The translations under genes and the position numbers were made by a program. This document shows, one piece after another, positions 64,000 to 64,000 of a DNA stretch of 64,000 nt; the stretch's first letter is position 1; every line of letters begins with the position of its first letter. This stretch comes from JBCCBV01 sp039033855. GTDB lineage: Bacteria; Planctomycetota; Phycisphaerae; Phycisphaerales; Phycisphaeraceae. A model generated the notes under the pieces. The model saw nothing but the letters and a program-made list of their open reading frames with translations, was not told where the DNA came from and made no database searches. The stretch lies in contig JBCCBV010000001.1 in NCBI GenBank assembly GCA_039033855.1, forward strand, positions 62,001 to 126,000, written 5' to 3'.

Positions 64000-64000
64000 C

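Overview
The window is GC-rich chromosomal DNA from a free-living Gram-negative-type bacterium, most likely a planctomycete of the Phycisphaerae lineage. This is inferred, not proven. The evidence is two PEP-CTERM sorting signals, an exosortase fused to an EpsI-like domain, a Kdo cytidylyltransferase (implying LPS and an outer membrane), a prepilin-type secreted protein of a kind abundant in planctomycetes, and frequent start codons without a Shine-Dalgarno sequence. I see no phage, plasmid, IS, rRNA, tRNA or CRISPR features.

Layout. 1-2.3 kb: end of a glycine-repeat protein, a PEP-CTERM protein (-) and an exported protein (+). 2.7-11.1 kb (+): clpC, an HDOD-GGDEF regulator, yidC and mnmE; gpsA follows on the other strand. 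12.4-26.1 kb (+): the main specialised locus. It holds an SLBB/Wza-type export protein, exosortase-EpsI, a 1505-residue membrane-anchored TPR protein, a Wzz/tyrosine-kinase-like protein with a degenerate P-loop, a sugar-nucleotide epimerase and a WecA-type phosphoglycosyltransferase. Together these look like a polysaccharide synthesis/export and PEP-CTERM sorting system. Its visible substrates lie at both ends of the window. 26.2-32.5 kb: rpsB-tsf with a structured leader, an exported protein, a DUF4870 protein, ilvE and truD. 32.4-34.4 kb (-): deoxyhypusine-synthase-like protein and dapB. 34.6-36.9 kb (+): TPR protein and kdsB. 36.9-41.1 kb (-): rsmA, glycosyltransferase, a BshC-like protein and a phosphoesterase. 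41.1-45.3 kb: a conserved unknown, an SGNH hydrolase (-), mutL and rpsT. 45.4-51.3 kb: an RND efflux pump with its adaptor, divergent from a TetR regulator across a perfect palindrome. 51.4-60.1 kb: a SpoIIE-type phosphatase, a coiled-coil protein, glutamine synthetase I and a large hybrid histidine kinase. 60.2-64 kb: a DUF2179-type membrane protein, a prepilin-type protein behind a Fur-like box, a second PEP-CTERM protein and the end of a thioredoxin-reductase-like oxidoreductase.

Regulation visible in the sequence: several genes have a TAnnnT -10 hexamer 6-10 nt before the start codon, which predicts leaderless or near-leaderless transcripts. Two divergent gene pairs share overlapping -10 elements. 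Classical T-tract terminators follow the two PEP-CTERM genes (- strand), the exported-protein gene at 1551, the SLBB gene and rpsT. Other genes are followed by long stable hairpins without a T-tract.

All functional calls rest on motif reading by eye. Start codons were chosen from Shine-Dalgarno or -10 context and are less certain than stop codons.
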